Assembly (NCBI GenBank): GCA_026214975.1
Contig: CM047814.1
Location: 16,515,541-16,579,540, forward strand
DNA length: 64,000 nucleotides
DNA from: Gentiana macrophylla
Taxonomy: Eukaryota; Streptophyta; Magnoliopsida; Gentianales; Gentianaceae
Direction of reading: 5' to 3'
The notes under the pieces are model-generated. The model made no database searches, was not told where the DNA came from, and saw only the letters and a list, made by a program, of their open reading frames with translations. Below, piece after piece: positions 12,013 through 24,600 of the stretch; position 1 is the stretch's first letter; every line of letters begins with the position of its first letter. A program made the position numbers and the translations under genes.

Positions 12013-13278
12013 TGATTCGTTCCAAATGAAAAAAATGATTTCGTTAGAAAACAAAACAAAAAAATTAATAAAACAGATAAACCTTTCCGAAATAGATTCC
12101 ATTTCTTTTTCAGAGAAAAAAAAAAATTTATTCCATTTCAGCTGTTTCTTCTATCTTCTGCATAATGTCGTTAATGTCGACGACTTGATTCTCCTGTTAC
12201 GTTTTCTTTCTTTCGATGACTACTAAGTATTTGTAATGCATCCAACATTTCATAGGGGATAAAATTATAATGCCTCATATTCAAATAAAAGGGTATTACT
12301 GTCTTAAAAAAAAAAGTTTTAATACACTACAATTTATTTTCAATTATACCCTTTAATTTTTCATTAATTGATTCTGTCTCAGTTTTAAGATTGATTAGTT
12401 TACTAACCAAATGCTAGTCGACAAGTATCAATCATGCTTTTTGACTGATTTTACGTCTATAACCCTTAACAATAATAGCAAGTTATTAGAACTCTCTGCA
12501 TTTGTAATTCAATCCATACAATTTGAGTTCTTAGAGAAAACAGAAATACATAGTTGATGTTAAGTCTCTTTTGCATTTGTTGTCTATTCAAGCTGTGGAT
12601 TAAACTCAAGTGGAGACTTGATCAACTGTTGTTGAGCCAAATGAACAATCAGAGATTCATTAGCAAGCTTAGTGTCATTGAAGAATTGCAGATCATCTCA
12701 GAATAGAGTCAAAGTTGCCGAATAGAAGTTGTCTAAGTAGAGACCTTTGAACTTGGTAAGGAGATTTGATAAGGCATTTTTGTGATCCTCTTGTAGCTAG
12801 TTGAAAGTTGCAAAGTAGTAACACTTTGTGTTACATAAGCTAAAGGTAATAAAAGAATTTCACTTAAGGAAGGTTTACAAACCCAAGGTTAAAACTTCGT
12901 CTTGTTGGAAGCTGTATACTCTTGTAGTCTTGTTCACTAGTTTCGGTCTTACTTCTGCATTGTGGATTGTAGTATACTTGCTTACTTACTTTATCTTGAG
13001 CTGATTCGATCCAGAGCATAGCACCAAAGCATTCTAAGTTCATCACAACTTCAATCACATTGCAGTTTGTTAGACTTTAATGTTCTAAGTTGTTATACTT
13101 GTGCTATACATGTTCTTAACTTGTAGTAACTGCCCAATTTTTCTGTATATTATCTTGTCTCCAAGTTTAGGAGTTTTATACTTGAGTTTGAATAGCTTTC
13201 GAAGCTCAATCTTAACTTACGAGTTAGTCATTGTCACAGTATATACAGTGGCAGTTGGTCAATCTTGTTTGTCTGAGC
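12013..13278. other. Unassigned AT-rich intergenic DNA
   Basis: No convincing gene. Short frames at 11993-12226 (+) and 12864-13058 (-) have no recognisable domain. The block near 12850-12880 resembles 4340-4365, suggesting a shared decayed repeat family. Confidence 0.35.
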
Positions 13279-13594
13279 TTGTATCTAACCCGATTCTTGT
13301 TGTGTTTATCTACCCTTGAACTTTATACTTGATCCTAATTTACTTATCTATCAGCATCTAAGTTCACACACAACTCACAAGTGTTCTTCAACATGATTAT
13401 GTCTGTTAGATGCGTATTTGTGTTGAGCACTTGTATACATGTATGTGTCGTAGAATCGCATATATACATCAGTAAAAGAACTTGATTCGTGATCTTTGTG
13501 TGTGTGAGTGTATAATCCCACATTTGTATCATACGTACACACTTGACATTTGTAAAGGTTAGATTTCAAGGGAAGATATTTTGAAGTGGTGCAG
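13279..13594 (+). repeat. Direct repeat, copy 1 (~310 bp)
   Basis: By eye it is roughly 90 % identical to 14805-15114. Shared landmarks, in order, are 'gtttatctacccttga', 'tttatacttgatcctaa', 'gtgttcttcaacatgatta', 'gtgttgagcacttgtataca', 'acatcagtaaaagaacttg', a short TG microsatellite, 'acacttgacatttgtaaagg' and 'caagggaagatattttgaag'. It carries no obvious coding function. Confidence 0.85.
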
Positions 13595-13774
13595 AACCTT
13601 GAAATACTCCTTATGGACGGTGTAGAACCCCTCTGGCGGGTTGGGGGCAAAAAGGTAAGGGTCAGAAGGCAACGTGGGAGCATGCCTTTACCTATCAACC
13701 CCATACAACTCACAGATCCCGTCCACATCCTCCTGGTGAAGGATGGATTTGACGTCCCTACCATCGGTAATGGC
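13589..13774 (-). pseudogene. Tat-element antisense gene, N-terminal fragment
   Basis: On the minus strand, beginning at the ATG of 13772-13774, the frame reads MAITDGRDVKSILHQEDVDG and onward to FYTVHKEYFKVL. It is interrupted by one in-frame stop and truncated at about 13588, where copy 1 of the direct repeat begins. Its position between a retroelement body and 3' LTR, in antisense, and the P-P-G/E-G-F-x-x-(V/I)-(H/Y)-(K/E)-E pattern match the antisense gene of the larger Tat element at 45.4-49.0 kb. Family assignment (putative gypsy-type transposon domain, Pfam PF04195) is from memory of that motif. Confidence 0.5.
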
Positions 13775-14183
13775 CATCTCAGAAATCTAGGGTTCCGATG
13801 TGGTGGGGGCTAAAAGCGACCAAAGCGAGGCTACAAAGCTAAATTGCAAAAGGAAGAACACTTACTTGCAAGAACAATTTGAAAGCTGAGAGAAGAAGGA
13901 TAGCAATAGGCAGCGGGGGATGAATCTTCTGCTTTAATAGCGAGTATGCAATGAAACGATTGAAATGACGGGGTTATAACCCCCATTCACCTCGAAAAAC
14001 GACCATAATTAGAGTTAGTGGGCAACGACGCCTCGATTCCCTGGACAGTTATAACTGCGTCATAGCTAGCCTTGCCATCTGGCATTTCGAATTCAAAATC
14101 TACAAGTTAGATGGCCGAACCGAGCTACAACTTAAGCAGATCCGAACCGACCACACAAGGCTCGGCTGAATCTCGGGGGCTTA
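13775..14183 (+). mobile_element. Tat-type 3' UTR and polypurine tract
   Basis: Non-coding stretch between the antisense gene fragment and the 3' LTR. It ends in tctcgggggctta (about 14171-14183), equivalent to the polypurine tract tctggggggctta preceding the LTR at 49411. No other feature is visible. Confidence 0.6.
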
Positions 14184-14792
14184 TGACGGAAGTCGGGTCA
14201 GCATCTCGCCACGTGTCATCCCCCTAATAGTCCAACAATTAATAAGGATAGTAAAAAGTCTCCCTTAAAGGCCAGAACCCCCGATGTCCGAGCTCTACAA
14301 GCCCGGCCACTCTCCCCTGACCCCAACAAGTCGCCAGTACGTATGATCGCTCCCACTCGCGTCCGACCCTATAGGCCGGACTAAGTCCTTTGATATAACT
14401 CCTTGCGCACGCATTGAATCAGATAAACAATGAAAGAATCCTCGGTCATTACTACTCCGATTCTGACAGTTAAATGCTCCATAATTATCTTCTAAAATCC
14501 ATGAGATCAAATCATCTTTATCTTTTCCTTAAGGAACACGGCAATCAGAGTCCACATTGAACACGCTACGCACAAACCCCTCTATATAAACCATCATTAA
14601 TGAACTACGAAGACTTGATTCCAATTCATATATTGGATACGTAGGCAGCTTGAGAAATAACATCTCAAGTGCAGTCTAAAACACCCTAAACAACCCCCCT
14701 CTTTTCATCGTTTTTACGGTTCTTGAAGTTTCGACAGTTTGTAACTAGAAAGAAAAGCCCGGATTTAGTTAAGACGATTTCCAACATCGTCA
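14184..14792 (+). mobile_element. Tat-type 3' LTR of a truncated element
   Basis: It begins TGACGGAAGTCGGG after a polypurine tract and ends AACATCGTCA, the same terminal logic (TGACG...CGTCA) as the 528-bp LTRs of the complete Tat element at 38.43-49.94 kb. Length is 609 bp. A TATA-like tatataaac sits near 14583. The matching 5' portion of the element (5' LTR, gag, pol) is absent, and the LTR ends directly at copy 2 of the direct repeat. Confidence 0.72.
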
Positions 14793-14804
14793 ATCTGGTA
14801 TATG

Positions 14805-15114
14805 TGTTCTAACTTGATTTTTGTTGGGTTTATCTATCCTTGAGCTTTATACTTGATCCTAAAGTACTTATCTATTAGTATCTAAGTTCATACAACTTAC
14901 AAGTGTTCTTCAACATGATTATATCTGTTGGATGCTTATTTGTGTTGAGCACTTGTATACATGTATGTGTCCTAGAATCACATATATACATCAGTAAAAG
15001 AACTTGATTCGTGATCTTTGTGTGTGTGTGTGTGTGTAATCCCACAATTGTATCATACATACACACTTGACATTTGTAAAGGTTAGATTTCAAGGGAAGA
15101 TATTTTGAAGTGGT
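14805..15114 (+). repeat. Direct repeat, copy 2 (~310 bp)
   Basis: Second copy of the 13279-13594 sequence, starting about 12 bp after the Tat 3' LTR. It has a longer TG run (15020-15037). Beyond 15114 the two copies' flanks differ. Confidence 0.85.
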
Positions 15115-15149
15115 AAAAATTTAAAGTAACATTCATTCAATACCCTCCT

Positions 15150-15366
15150 GCTTGTGAAAGATCCAACAGAGACCACATTTCCAATGTCATACGCAACCCT
15201 TTGGTGCGGGTTCCGGCAAATACTTAGGCTTGCCATATATGACGGGCGGAATAAACAACATATTATTGGTTTTCTAAAAGAACATATCTGGAAAATGCTT
15301 TCAGGGTGGGTTGAAAATGTTAAGTGTGTAAGGTTGTTGATCTTCTTAAACTCAAGAAATGTGTAG
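15150..15366 (+). pseudogene. LINE reverse-transcriptase fragment
   Basis: The plus-strand frame contains YDGRNKQHIIGFLKEHIWKM followed by LSGW. This matches the pattern after the RT palm in plant LINEs (GRxKKxxFxxLKxxxWKxLxGW). Only about 70 residues remain, with no catalytic motif and ends that cannot be defined. Called from motif resemblance only. Confidence 0.5.
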
Positions 15367-15412
15367 TACAAATCAGAAAAAAAATCGCTTTCTTTCACTT
15401 AACATCATAAAC

Positions 15413-15563
15413 GTGTCGGGAAATTTCATGGTCCGTGTCCTCATTGCATTAAAATTATTGGATGTGTGAGTGTGCAAAAAGCCAACATTTTTATCTTCTT
15501 ACACACTTTATTACACATCTAACGGTCTAATGCAATGAAGAGAATGTGCAGTAGAATTCCCAA
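15413..15563. repeat. Small foldback MITE-like element downstream of the IDE-like gene
   Basis: An inverted repeat pairs 'cctcattgcatta' and 'tggatgtgtgagtgtg' on the left with 'cacactttattacacatct' and 'taatgcaatgaag' on the right. Weaker pairing extends outward through gggaaatt/aattccc. The element lies 85-235 nt past the stop codon of the IDE-like gene and its right arm contains the gene's best poly(A) signal. Confidence 0.65.
15507..15512 (-). terminator. Candidate poly(A) signal AATAAA for the IDE-like gene
   Basis: The minus strand reads AATAAA about 137 nt downstream of the stop codon, a plausible distance for a plant 3' UTR. It lies within the right arm of a foldback element. Confidence 0.45.
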
Positions 15564-15648
15564 TGTCTGCCCAGCTGAATATCGCGATATAATAAAATCC
15601 CTAGACGCGGTTTTCAGAAAATACCCAGGTGCACAAATTGCTGCACTC

Positions 15649-18600
15649 TTACAGCCTCACCAAGCCAATACCTCCTTTGAAAGATCCAAACAGCTGGGAT
15701 GATCTCTTGAAGGTAAATATGTCTTGTATTTGAAGCCCAACCATTTCCTTTTTGTCTACCTCGTACTCGGAAGAATGTTTGTTTCCATAAACTAGAACAG
15801 TAAGTGACTGTGTTCTAGGTGCACCGATTTTAATGTACTCGTCGAAAAATTTGATCAGATCATCTTGAGTCAGTTGCTTCAGTGCTTCAACCTTTACAAG
15901 TATAATAATAAGGAGCATTTAATAATAGCAGGAAACGAGGATTTTGCAACATATGCTTGAAGAAGTAGGGAAAATGTATTTAGGCAGTTTAAAGGTAACA
16001 ATCAAGAAATAAACGGAGTCTATGATACAAAGTACAGTTAACGTCATACCTCGCGTTTTCTCCTATCAAATTTGAGGGTCCCATCAGAGATCTCCCGCCA
16101 AAAAACTTGAGACTCTTCATGTAAATTCTTGTGTTTCTCAAGCTTCAGATCGATCAGAGCGCTGACGTTACTCTGAACAAACGAAAATCAAAGTTCCATG
16201 TTGGTGACTGTCCAAAACGAAAGATTCTCCGAGTGCGAATGCTACATAATTCATTTATGGAAATCTGAAAAATTAAATCCTCAAGTTTTCTCTCACTATG
16301 ATGGCATGTGGAAAATGCTTAAATCATAACTAGTCCGTGAAATGGTATAATTTTCTTAAAAATTTCTCGGAACTTGGTTGTTTACACAAACTGTATGATG
16401 TTAGGCATATCGGGTCATGCAGAATATACTTCTTTTTCTTTTGTAAAACAAAGAAATTTTCATTAAGATAGGAAATATACTATCCGGTCAACTCAAAACA
16501 CAAGCACACCCAGCTCACCTTGAATTCTTCAGCAGACATATCATGGAGTTTACCCTCAAACATACTGAGAAATGCCTCAACCCGAGATTTGATATGCTTA
16601 GGACCCTGTCAGCAATTTTTTCCGTTCGTTTATAAATGATGCACAAAAAGCTTGGTTTATCGTTAGATTGGTAACAGTAGAAGTAAAGATGTACCTTTAC
16701 AGTGGATTGGATGATGAACTGTAGTCCACGAATACCATAATCATCCCTAGAGCGTTATTGAAGACTTGCATTCAGTCAAATCGAGACGGATGAAAAAATC
16801 AAAATCCATGAGAAGATAGGAATTGATCATACCTCTGCATAAGAACAGTAATATAACCAAGCTGCTCAACAGATCTCAGTTGATGGAAAGCAGGCTGTTT
16901 TGCTATCAGAGCAAACAGTTGAAGTTTGACATTCAACAAGAACTCGTCCTGATGAACCTGCATAATTAATCAGCTTAGTCATTGAAACTCTGGAATACCT
17001 TTGTACTGCACGAACATGTGTCCTTATACAGTCCCTGTGGGATGGACCCACAAGACCACAGCCTATGTCCCGCTAACAATGTGTAAATTTAAGAGCCTGG
17101 AAATTAACAACAGTGGAGACGAAGTTTGATTTACATGAATTGTAATTTTTACCTGGATATAATGCAGCAGGGCAGAATTTTCATCACTCTGATTAAGACC
17201 CTCCGCACCATAAAAGTAATTTACTCCCTTTTCAAGTTTGACAACTCTATTTGTCACATGCTGAGATGGAAACAAAGGCCGTGATAAAGGTTGAGGACCC
17301 TTGTAAAAGACATCTTCTATGCGCTCTACTATTGACTCCGCGTCATTGGGTTCAATGTTCCCTAAAAAAGACATGGCAAGTGGCAGTCATTAATTTTCAA
17401 TCACAGAAAAAGAAAATGCAGAAAACGCAAAGGTACACAGAAAAGCCACAGCATCTTAGTCCATAGTGAAAACCTGCGACATAGCACTCCAAAAAGGTCC
17501 TTGATATAAGGCGAGGATAAAATCTCGAAAGATCGTCAACTTCAAGATGCTGGAGAACTTCAAGTTGCTCAGACAAGGGTTGAGTTTGGTCATGTAAAAT
17601 TAAAGAGCAGTAGTACATTGCTTGTTGATAAGGCTGTTTAAACTTAAAATTCTCATAGTCCTTCATCACCAGTTCCTATCAGAAGGCAAAATACACAAAA
17701 ATGTAAATATTATTAGTTTCTGCCCTATCAATAGTCAATTGTTGCATGCAGAAAGACAGCTTTCTAAGGAAACCAGATAACTCCAATATGTCACCGTGCG
17801 TTGCTCATATCTGCTGTTATTAACCTTTTGTACGTGAACAAATTGAGGGATCAAATACGAGCAGTAACAATATATTACACACCAGAGCAATAAAACCAAT
17901 TTGTAAAAGGTTGTGGTACGAAGTTCTATCCTAGAGGACAGTTCAGATACAATCCACATAAGTAAATATCCCCATTACCTAATCCATTCCATTTCCCTGC
18001 CTGCCATGGAATAACAAGAAAAAGGGAGACAATAAAATTTCGTATGCCTTCCCAAAACAACAGCAAAATCAAGCTTCGGGAACCTGATTAACTAAATTTT
18101 CTTTCACAAAACTGTATACAACTGTAGCTGCACGTTTGTAAATATGTCTGGAATAATCTGTGGAGTTCAGTTATGAACAGAAACATAGACTGTATACGAA
18201 TTGCAACAGTTGGATTTGGTGAGGAACAAAATTTCTGATTTACCAAAAAACAAAAAGCAAAAAACAGAACTAAACAAAACAAACAAACAAAAAAAGTGAG
18301 CAGCTCAACAGTACATAAGGCAGAAAATCTGTACCTTGATAACAGAAAACCGGTCGGGATTCACTTCAAAACATGCAATTTTCTCGACAACAGTTTCCAG
18401 CAGGATCCTTAGTTTGTGATTATATCCCACTACTGTAATCTCGTAAAAGAGTAGGAATGGAGAAAACATGAAGATATATGACAAAGAAGCAATAGATACA
18501 AAAGCAAAAGATGCAATCTAGTCTTGCAAGTTTTAGGAAGATAAAATGAAGATATATGCCCTCATACACAGTTTTACAAAATTGAAAACATGTAGTTTAG

Positions 18601-21600
18601 ATAAAATGGACTATGCCTGATTGCAAGCCCATTTGTGAACATCCGTCCTCTCAAAGTTAAGAGGGTGGCAAATTGGTGAATAAATAGAGCATAGCATAAC
18701 CAATAAACATAAAAAAAATTACCGCACCTGAGACAACTAACAAAGAGTTATCATGTAATGTCTCTTGTTACAAGACTTACAGCACAACAAGCAAATGTGG
18801 CGCAAATACAAACTAAGCTACATACTACTTGTTGTCTTGTTTGTCTGTCTCTATGTATGTATGTAAGTATGCATGCATGTGTGAATGATGGATTCCAAGC
18901 TTGGATGCACAAAAATCTACATCCACACTTGAGGTGTGTGGAAAATATGATTATACATCAGAATATTTGTATTAAATCATTTGTATATATATCTTGTATA
19001 CTTATGTGTTAGGTATAGTTTAAGTTGCTTTTAGCCGTTGATGACTTATTCAGTGAGTTGTGCTTAATTATGGTGGCCGCTTGCATCCGAATTCTAGCCG
19101 TTATGGATGTCCCCATAATGCCGGATGTACTTATTCAAACTGAGTTTCATCTCAGTTTTAGCCAAAAAAAGATGACCTCCTCCTTCTTTCTATCCTACAA
19201 CACGACCGACAATTATCCAAGGAAGAAGCCACAACCTTAAATGATCAATAAGTACAGGAAAAAAATCTTTTGCAAAAAGACGATCTGCTTCAGCTAACCC
19301 AACTCCAAACAAAAAAGAATATACTGATAGCAAAATACTAAGCACCTGAAAACCATTATCCGTATTGCTAATTCTGTAGTAAAGACCAGCAACCTGCGCA
19401 TCATAAGCTGAAAGGAGAAAAAGTATCAGTGAATGTTTACTACTAGTGCAATTGAAAATACAACAAAAATATGGGGATCCATATGGCAAGTCTTATGTAA
19501 CAAACACACAAGGCTAATTGTACAACAACCTACTTCTAGAAATAAAAATCCAGGGCCTTCAAAGCCAATATACAAAAGAAGCATCTTCAAAATAATCGAT
19601 TCCAGATTTACCATATTCATTTAGGTAATCCATCAACAAACGCGTAAAAATGTCGGTAAGAACCACTGATTCAGGGGAGTTGCCAGAGCAAGGACAGCCA
19701 AAATCTATCTTAACATATGCCTTTGGAGTCAAAAAGTTGGCATTAGGCTTGTACCACAATCGTGAATATGAAGATTTCCTCAACATCAGCGGGAACTCGG
19801 TCTGCACCAAAGTAAAAAAGAACATATGAGAAAAGAAAGTTAATCAACCAAGTTCTTCTATCATGAAGCACAATCCTTACCTTCTCTAGGTTATCCTTCA
19901 AAGATAGATCGGTCGCTACGAAAACATTTGGATTAGGAAGATGCAAATTATCACTAGGAGCTCTCTCGGACCATTGCTGCAATAGCATTGCAATATTTAT
20001 AATATTCAAGTAAATCCAGTCATGTGCACGCGAAACAGGATATGCATATCATAATAACTACCAAACTGACCTGAATCATGGAGCTGGAAATATTTTCAAC
20101 AGAAAACGCAGTTCCATACCAAGGCTCGGACAGGTCAGTATTCCCCTCAAACTTAGTTGAATCCCAAAAGATTCTGTGGAGAGTAAGATTCAGCAGTGAA
20201 GAAAAATAAACTATAAAATACCATCAGATGCAGACAAGTCCACTGCAGAGTGGAAGTATCACAAAATTAAACAAACAAGATAAATAAGCATATGCTACAG
20301 ACAGTAAGAGGCACGTAACATCAAAACTGTCAGTCACGTAAGATTAACAACTTCGATTCGCAGGCAAAGGAAAATTCATTTTTCACAGGCAAATGTCAGC
20401 ACATACAACCAAATTCCTTAAGACAGCCAAAACATAATTCGTGTTCTTCCAAAAACGCATTTCTTAAAGGAGAAGGGTATGCAAAATAAAATTGTCATAC
20501 AAAAGCACATCAGGATTTTTCTTTCATTAAATTAATCCATTGACAAGAAAAATAAGTCGCTTCAAAGAATATATCCCAAAACAGCACATATAAAACATCG
20601 AGACAACCTTTATTTCAGTAGGGAGTCCCTGCATTGGGTCCCTTTTTTCCATTGTTCCTTATTTGACCAAGTATAATTATGGTTTGTTTCCACATTTTTT
20701 GTTTGTAACCCAAAACCTATATACAATCAAGTTGCAAAAATATAAAATCCCGAAATCAAAACACAATTGAACTGCAATCGTCCAAGTGATCCTGCTCTTC
20801 ATCACTCTTCTCTACTAAGACACAATTTGATGATGTTGAAGACCGTAGATTCGATCACAAAAACTGGAAACTTTATGTTAAGATGGTCTCTTCTTCCTCT
20901 ACATCCAAACCATATAGATTATGACTAAGAAACCAAGTCTCAACACATGGAATTGGAAGTTGTTGAACCTGGAGTTACACATCCAGCCTTCTCCCAGTAG
21001 ACCCGTCTCGTGGTTCTTCAACAGCTCAATCCAAATCCTCTTGGCGAAAGGGCAAGCAAGGAAAAGGTGACTATGAGATTACATGTCATTTAAACAAAGG
21101 ACACATGAATTGGTTTGGACCACTATCCGCTCAACCTGTCTATCTAAAGTACATAATATCTGCTTACCAGCCAGACAGACACACTTTCCAGTGAGAAATC
21201 TTTAGACTGAGTAATGGACCGCCTCCTCAATAAAAGAGAGTCAGGAGTGTTCACAATAAATTCCCTCGCCTCCTCTCTATTACCATCAAGTCACAACCAA
21301 CCCCCCTCTGCAAAAAATTGAGCCACACCCGCTAATGGATCTGCTCCTAGTGAGGAGTTCAAGATGTTTGGAGAAGCTACCCCCAATCTTTATTGTCTAG
21401 AACGCAGTGCCTTGATTAGGTGATTTGGATCTTATCCTCTTCTAAAATATTCTAAAACTAAGTGCTATTCAACTCCAACAACAAGAGCAGAGGAGGAAAT
21501 AGCTGGGGCCAGAGTGATTTGGCATAGAAGCATATCCCGATATATGGTTTTATTTCTTTGCTGGCTGGTATAATGGATACATTGCTGAGTTGGTAGCTGG

Positions 21601-24600
21601 TTCAGAATAATGCTTGTCCTATTGTCTAGACACGGAGGAATCCCATATAAAGCTGTTTTTTTCTCTGGCACGTTTTCTAGGTGGGTTTTGGATATGTCTG
21701 CAAAAATCAGATTTCAGGGATCCAGATGGGAAGAGGCGCTGTACTGGTAGGTGTCTTTCATATTTCCTAACAAATTTCAGTTTGATGTACTTTTGCTAGA
21801 GTTTTCAGTGGTGATATCTGTGCTATGGAGGGAAAGGAACTGGAGGGTTTTCTTGCAGCAGCCTATTTTTATCATTGAAGCTGAAGAATTAAAAATTATA
21901 TGTCTAGCTTTGTCTAAAGCTGAAAAAGTAGTTTAAATAAAGGTCGGAAGTTGCTTTACGGAAGTTGCTTTACAGCTATGTGAAGTTTTTTGTATTTTTT
22001 TGACAGACGACCGATGTGTAGAGACGATTACCCTGAGGTTTTTGAACTGTTGTATATTTGTATGTGTATATTAATGAATGATCCGATTAACAACAAAAAA
22101 AAAAACGATAGAAAGAAAGAAAGATATGAAGCACATCAGATATGATGCATGAAGCAGCACAATGGCTTACCTAACATTATCTGTACGAAGCTCATGTAAG
22201 ATTGAGTGAATGACTTCTCGACTAAAATTACACGGCAAAGACGATCCGACAAGCCAATCTTTTGGTGGATATAACTGAAATTGCAGACATGATATCAAGT
22301 ATCAGCTTCCACAGCGAGTATGCATTTGAAAACACCAAAAACACAATAACAAGAAACATATACACATCATGAGCATACAGGGGGGGGCTGAATAGGAATG
22401 TAATGACTAATGAAGATCCCAACCCATAAACCCCCCCCACCCCACCCCACCCCCTAAAAAAAGTGACGAGTAATGAAAAGAGAATTTTGCAACTAATCTG
22501 CACAGGCCAGTCCATATAAAGGAAGTGCATTTTCACCATCAGTATAAATAAGTCTACCATATCTCTACATATCAACGTCTTTCTCTGTCTACACAAAAAA
22601 TGTGAATGTGAACCTAGTAATCATATGACACACAGTGGTCCATAAAACACGTGGTACAGGGCGACATTTTGTCCTTTTTACTGCTATTTTAGATAGGCAT
22701 GCCTGTCTTGGGATGTACATTCTTAGAAATCTTGAATCAACCTTAACTAGTTTACGGAGAGGAAAGAACAGTAAAAACTAAATAAAAAAACCAAGCACAA
22801 TGGATACTTCATTTACCTTCATATTTGAGGCAACGTCAACAACGTAATCAATGGGAGGAGTTTTGTCTTGGTAATGGAAAGCAGTCTCACAAATAGCTGA
22901 AAGCTTCACAGAACAATTCAGGGGGTTAAAATTAATAAGATGCTTGTTTAACCAGCAACTGATATGTTCAAGTGATAACGCGTTTTTGTTCAGAAAATTG
23001 GTTACTGGATGCACTTAAAGTCACCTATTCAAGATTTCTATACCTACAGATGAACATGCAGAAATTTGCACAACCTACTACTCGTACAAATAACAATGCA
23101 TAAACTTACTTCCAAACACGCAACCACACCTCAATCAAACAAATAGAATGCCCAAGCCTTAGATTCAGAAAAAACTAATGCAAAATGGAGGATATTATGT
23201 ATAATATACATCCCCGTGTACCATTTTTTATGGATGATACACAGAACACGCATCTGCTTTACATCATGATAGCTAATTGATGAAGAATTTGGTGAACAAT
23301 GGTTGTGTGGGATGAGCATAAAGCCTTTAATTGGCACACTCCTGCAAGAGAATGTGGTCGTAACAAATTCTTTCAGGACTGGTCCTCATCACCTATGAGG
23401 CTAGATAATTTGTAAGTTCCTCAAATCAAAAGAAACATAACATGTCTGATCATCGTACTACCTACTCGATGTAAGGGAATTCCTTACTAGGGGACACAAA
23501 AGTGAAAATCATCCCTACCTAAGAAAAGTAAACTATGCACCACCTTTTTCATCTATGAAAACAATAGAGCATGAAAATGTTAAAAAAAATTAACAAACAC
23601 ATATCACACTTGAAAAATGACATTCTTTTGTCAATTTGAAACATCCTGTAAGCCGAAGATGACTCACAGTTTAAGGTTCAATCACTGCAGTATTGTGTGT
23701 GTGCACGCGCATATATTATGCAGTGTCTTCATAACACAGTAAACATGCTACTCCGTATACCATGCAAGTAGGACCCTTTAAGGCCAAGAAACTTGTTATG
23801 TATGCCAGTTAAATGGAACAGGTGATGCTCAACTATTCTTTACTGATGGAACAAAAATATGCAAAACAAAAACAATTAATATATTATTGCTTTAACCATT
23901 AGACGAATTCCAAGAAGCAAACGGAAGAATACCTCATCAAATATCCATTTGCAGGGACCAGATTGCTGCAAAAGCTGTATATATCTAAAGACAAGCGCCA
24001 CAATATCCTCGAAATGATCTGCGATTCTTTAAATAATCAAAAACATGATAAGGAATATAAAAATCCATAATTGTTAGCCTAAAAACAATGTTAAATTACT
24101 AAGATCATTTACAGAGGAGATGAGAGATTAAAGCCGTTAGGCAGCTCTTTTTGCACTTAAGCAACGGGGCACCTCTGACATTGTAGTTATGAATTACCAT
24201 CCCTCCAAAAGCTTAAGCCAATGGGAGATGAGAACTTCAGACATTTAAACGCTTCAACAGGCCCCCTCACATGTGGTCATAAAAGACCTAAGCCAATATA
24301 AAACACACAGAGGCAAATATATAGGCTAAACACTTGCTAAACACAAATAAGGCGGTAATAATAGCAGAGAAGTTTGATCCCATGACATCTGCTCTGATAC
24401 CATATTGAATCAGCATCTCTATCGAATACTTAGGATACAGAGGTGAGTTTATTAGACATTTAAAACATTTCAACAGTAGTCAAAGCTAAAGTTATTAAGA
24501 CATGTGGCCAAAACAACACTTTACTGGGTTCCTTTTCCTTGCCTTTCACTCTTTCAAGTGAAAATAAAAAAAATAAATGAAAAGATATAGCTTGCTTGAT

